Assembly (NCBI RefSeq): GCF_900112285.1 | Contig: NZ_FOKZ01000026.1 | Coordinates: forward strand, 1-50,733 | DNA: 50,733 nucleotides | Source of the DNA: Polaromonas sp. OV174 | GTDB lineage: Bacteria; Pseudomonadota; Gammaproteobacteria; Burkholderiales; Burkholderiaceae_C | Direction: 5' to 3' | Program-made: the position numbers and the translations under genes | Shown here: piece after piece, positions 49,810 to 50,733 of the stretch | Layout of the letters: every line of letters starts with the position of its first letter | Position numbering within the stretch: position 1 is the first letter of the stretch | Notes under the pieces: model-generated | Seen by the model: only the letters and a program-made list of their open reading frames with translations | Databases searched by the model: none | Told to the model about the DNA's origin: nothing

Positions 49810-49839
49810 CCGAATCCCTAGAGGTCTAGCTGGGTTCAG
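49810..49839. repeat. Right arm of a 30-bp inverted repeat spanning region 5
   Basis: CCGAATCCCT and GTCTAGCTGGGTTCAG match the complement of 34115-34144 with about three mismatches. It lies 38 bases after the MITE-like element. Confidence 0.6.
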
Positions 49840-49940
49840 ATGTCGTGGAGGTAGGGTTGAGTTCCTCGACCGTGGAGCTCACGACGGCCAGACACCCTCA
49901 CGACTTAAGCGTTCTCGCATGTGCAGAGCGCGTGGAGCAC

Positions 49941-50255
49941 TTACTTGGCAGCAGCCTTCGCAGCTTTGCGAGCAGCAGCTTTTGGGTCCACCGCGGCCTT
50001 GAACTTGGCACCTGGCGTGAACTTGGGCACGGTGGTCGCTGGAATTTTGAGTGAAGCACCGGTACTCGGGTTCTTGCCGGTGCGGGCTGCCCGCTTGACG
50101 GACTTGAAGGTGCCAAAGCCCACCAAGGTCACCGAATCTCCCTTTTTGACCGCAACCTGAATGGATTCAATGAGGGTGTCCAGGATTCGTCCTGCAGCGG
50201 CCTTGGTCAGCTCGTTCTTGGATATCAGTTTTTCGATGAGTTCGATGCGGTTCAT
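49941..50255 (-). CDS. HU-family DNA-binding protein
   Basis: A 104-residue histone-like protein. The helical dimerisation part (MNRIELIEKLISKNELTKAA) is followed by the beta-arm signature GFGTFKSVKRAARTGKNPST with the DNA-intercalating Pro of the NPSTG turn. The tail (KAAVDPKAAARKAAKAAAK) is a Lys/Ala-rich extension found in Burkholderiales HU. It bends and packs chromosomal DNA. A promoter TTGAAT-18-TAAGAT lies upstream. The ATG has no strong ribosome site. Confidence 0.95.
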   Translation of the reverse strand: MNRIELIEKLISKNELTKAAAGRILDTLIESIQVAVKKGDSVTLVGFGTFKSVKRAARTGKNPSTGASLKIPATTVPKFTPGAKFKAAVDPKAAARKAAKAAAK

Positions 50256-50290
50256 TTTTTACAGTAGAAAAAGGAATTGATAAGCCTCTC

Positions 50291-50320
50291 ATCTTACTGT
50301 GCGCATGTAACGGCATTCAA
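50291..50320 (-). promoter_or_regulatory. Probable HU promoter
   Basis: On the minus strand TTGAAT and TAAGAT are separated by 18 bases, with the -10 box 36 bases before the HU ATG. Confidence 0.45.
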
Positions 50321-50410
50321 TCGACCAATTGCAGACGCACACACAGCATTGCCAAACTAAGCCAGCAGAAGTGTCTGTTTTGGGAGATCCGAAAGGCGGC
50401 TTTGGTTAAG

Positions 50411-50486
50411 GGTTGTCCGATACCTGCCCGAGCGACACGACAGCGCCAGACACGACAACGGCCTGAGGGCAGGTGTTGGACAAGCC
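50411..50486. repeat. Imperfect inverted repeat near the right edge
   Basis: GGTTGTCCGATACCTGCCC (50411-50429) faces GGGCAGGTGTTGGACAAGCC (50467-50486), with two mismatches and one gap, across 37 bases. It resembles fused IS ends or a large stem-loop. Confidence 0.5.
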
Positions 50487-50733
50487 TCTAAGGAGGAAAC
50501 CGCGGAATGCACCTCGGCGGCGCGAGAAGCGCTATGAAGCTATGGGGATTCGGGCAACAGCGCTTGAGTTGAAGATGTCGGCGCTGCCAATGAAGCGGTC
50601 GATGACATCGATGGGACACATTGGATTGAAGCCGACACATTGAGTCGTTCCTTGACGTGTCGGGTGCCGAGGGCCCGCAGCGAGCGCGCGTGCAGGAGCG
50701 TCCCACATCGACTCAGAAAGGTGAAGAGTCGAA

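Larger units (their letters stand above)
50256..50733. other. Terminal region without a recognisable gene
   Basis: After the HU promoter this 478-base stretch holds an imperfect inverted repeat (50411-50486) but no gene I recognise on either strand. The base composition and the repeat hint at more mobile-element debris. Confidence 0.55.

Noticed and set aside
50507..50572. A 21-codon open frame behind a strong AAGGAGG (50490-50496)
   Set aside because: The ribosome site and spacing look real, but the peptide is tiny, matches nothing and lies in repeat-bearing DNA; too little to support a gene.

Overview
The window reads as chromosome of a GC-rich betaproteobacterium of the order Burkholderiales (Comamonadaceae or Alcaligenaceae level). 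This rests on the EtfBA pair, the DUF3348/DUF802/OmpA/DUF2894 operon, the Bug-type solute receptor, the OmpC-like porin and the Ala/Lys-tailed HU protein. The genus cannot be fixed from sequence alone. No rRNA, tRNA or CRISPR array was seen.

Layout. (1) 1-984: end of etfB and complete etfA. (2) 1301-6088, plus strand: a four-gene, translationally coupled operon. It encodes a DUF3348 protein, a large MotA/TolQ/ZorA-like membrane protein with a coiled-coil tail built of 102-residue repeats (DUF802), a MotB/ZorB-like OmpA protein with a transmembrane aspartate, and a DUF2894 protein. It looks like an uncharacterised ion-driven motor of Zorya ZorAB architecture and is the best candidate for an undescribed system. 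(3) 6167-9837, minus strand: chromate-resistance operon chrB, chrA, a superoxide dismutase-rhodanese fusion, and a second ChrB-like protein. A divergent EamA exporter with a very His-rich tail follows, then an IS5-type transposase tail.

(4) 11385-33547: a complete picolinate-type (pyridine-2-carboxylate) catabolic island. The minus-strand arm carries TRAP transporter genes, a three-subunit molybdenum hydroxylase and a NitT/TauT-type ABC transporter. The plus-strand arm carries a four-component Rieske oxygenase. A MarR repressor sits between this and a lower pathway running through 2,5-dihydroxypyridine: decarboxylase, maleate isomerase, N-formylmaleamate deformylase, 2,5-DHP dioxygenase and maleamate amidohydrolase. 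A solute-binding protein and two molybdenum-cofactor maturation genes (XdhC and MocA types) close the island. Three TCAG-N4-CTGA-like boxes lie at the three control regions, two of them inside strong sigma70 promoters. The inferred route is picolinate to 6-hydroxypicolinate to 3,6-dihydroxypicolinate to 2,5-dihydroxypyridine to N-formylmaleamate to maleamate to maleate to fumarate.

(5) 34229-48615: a second catabolic and uptake region. It holds a 4-oxalocrotonate-type tautomerase, a VOC protein, a porin, two orphan solute-binding proteins, a COG1228-type amidohydrolase, an FAD amine/imino-acid oxidase, proC, putA, an Lrp-type regulator and a GntR/FCD regulator. Four sites with the pattern GGATCC-N6-GGA, each oriented with the downstream gene, suggest one GntR regulon. 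Proline or a proline-yielding compound is the likely theme.

(6) 33548-34228 and 48616-49940: gene-free graveyards of mobile DNA flanking region 5. They contain diverged transposon ends with TTTACGACTTTA repeats, a 222-bp MITE-like element, paired IS30-like ends, an internally deleted IS3 element, and a 30-bp inverted repeat facing across 15.7 kb. (7) 49941-50255: HU protein, then about 480 bp without a recognisable gene.
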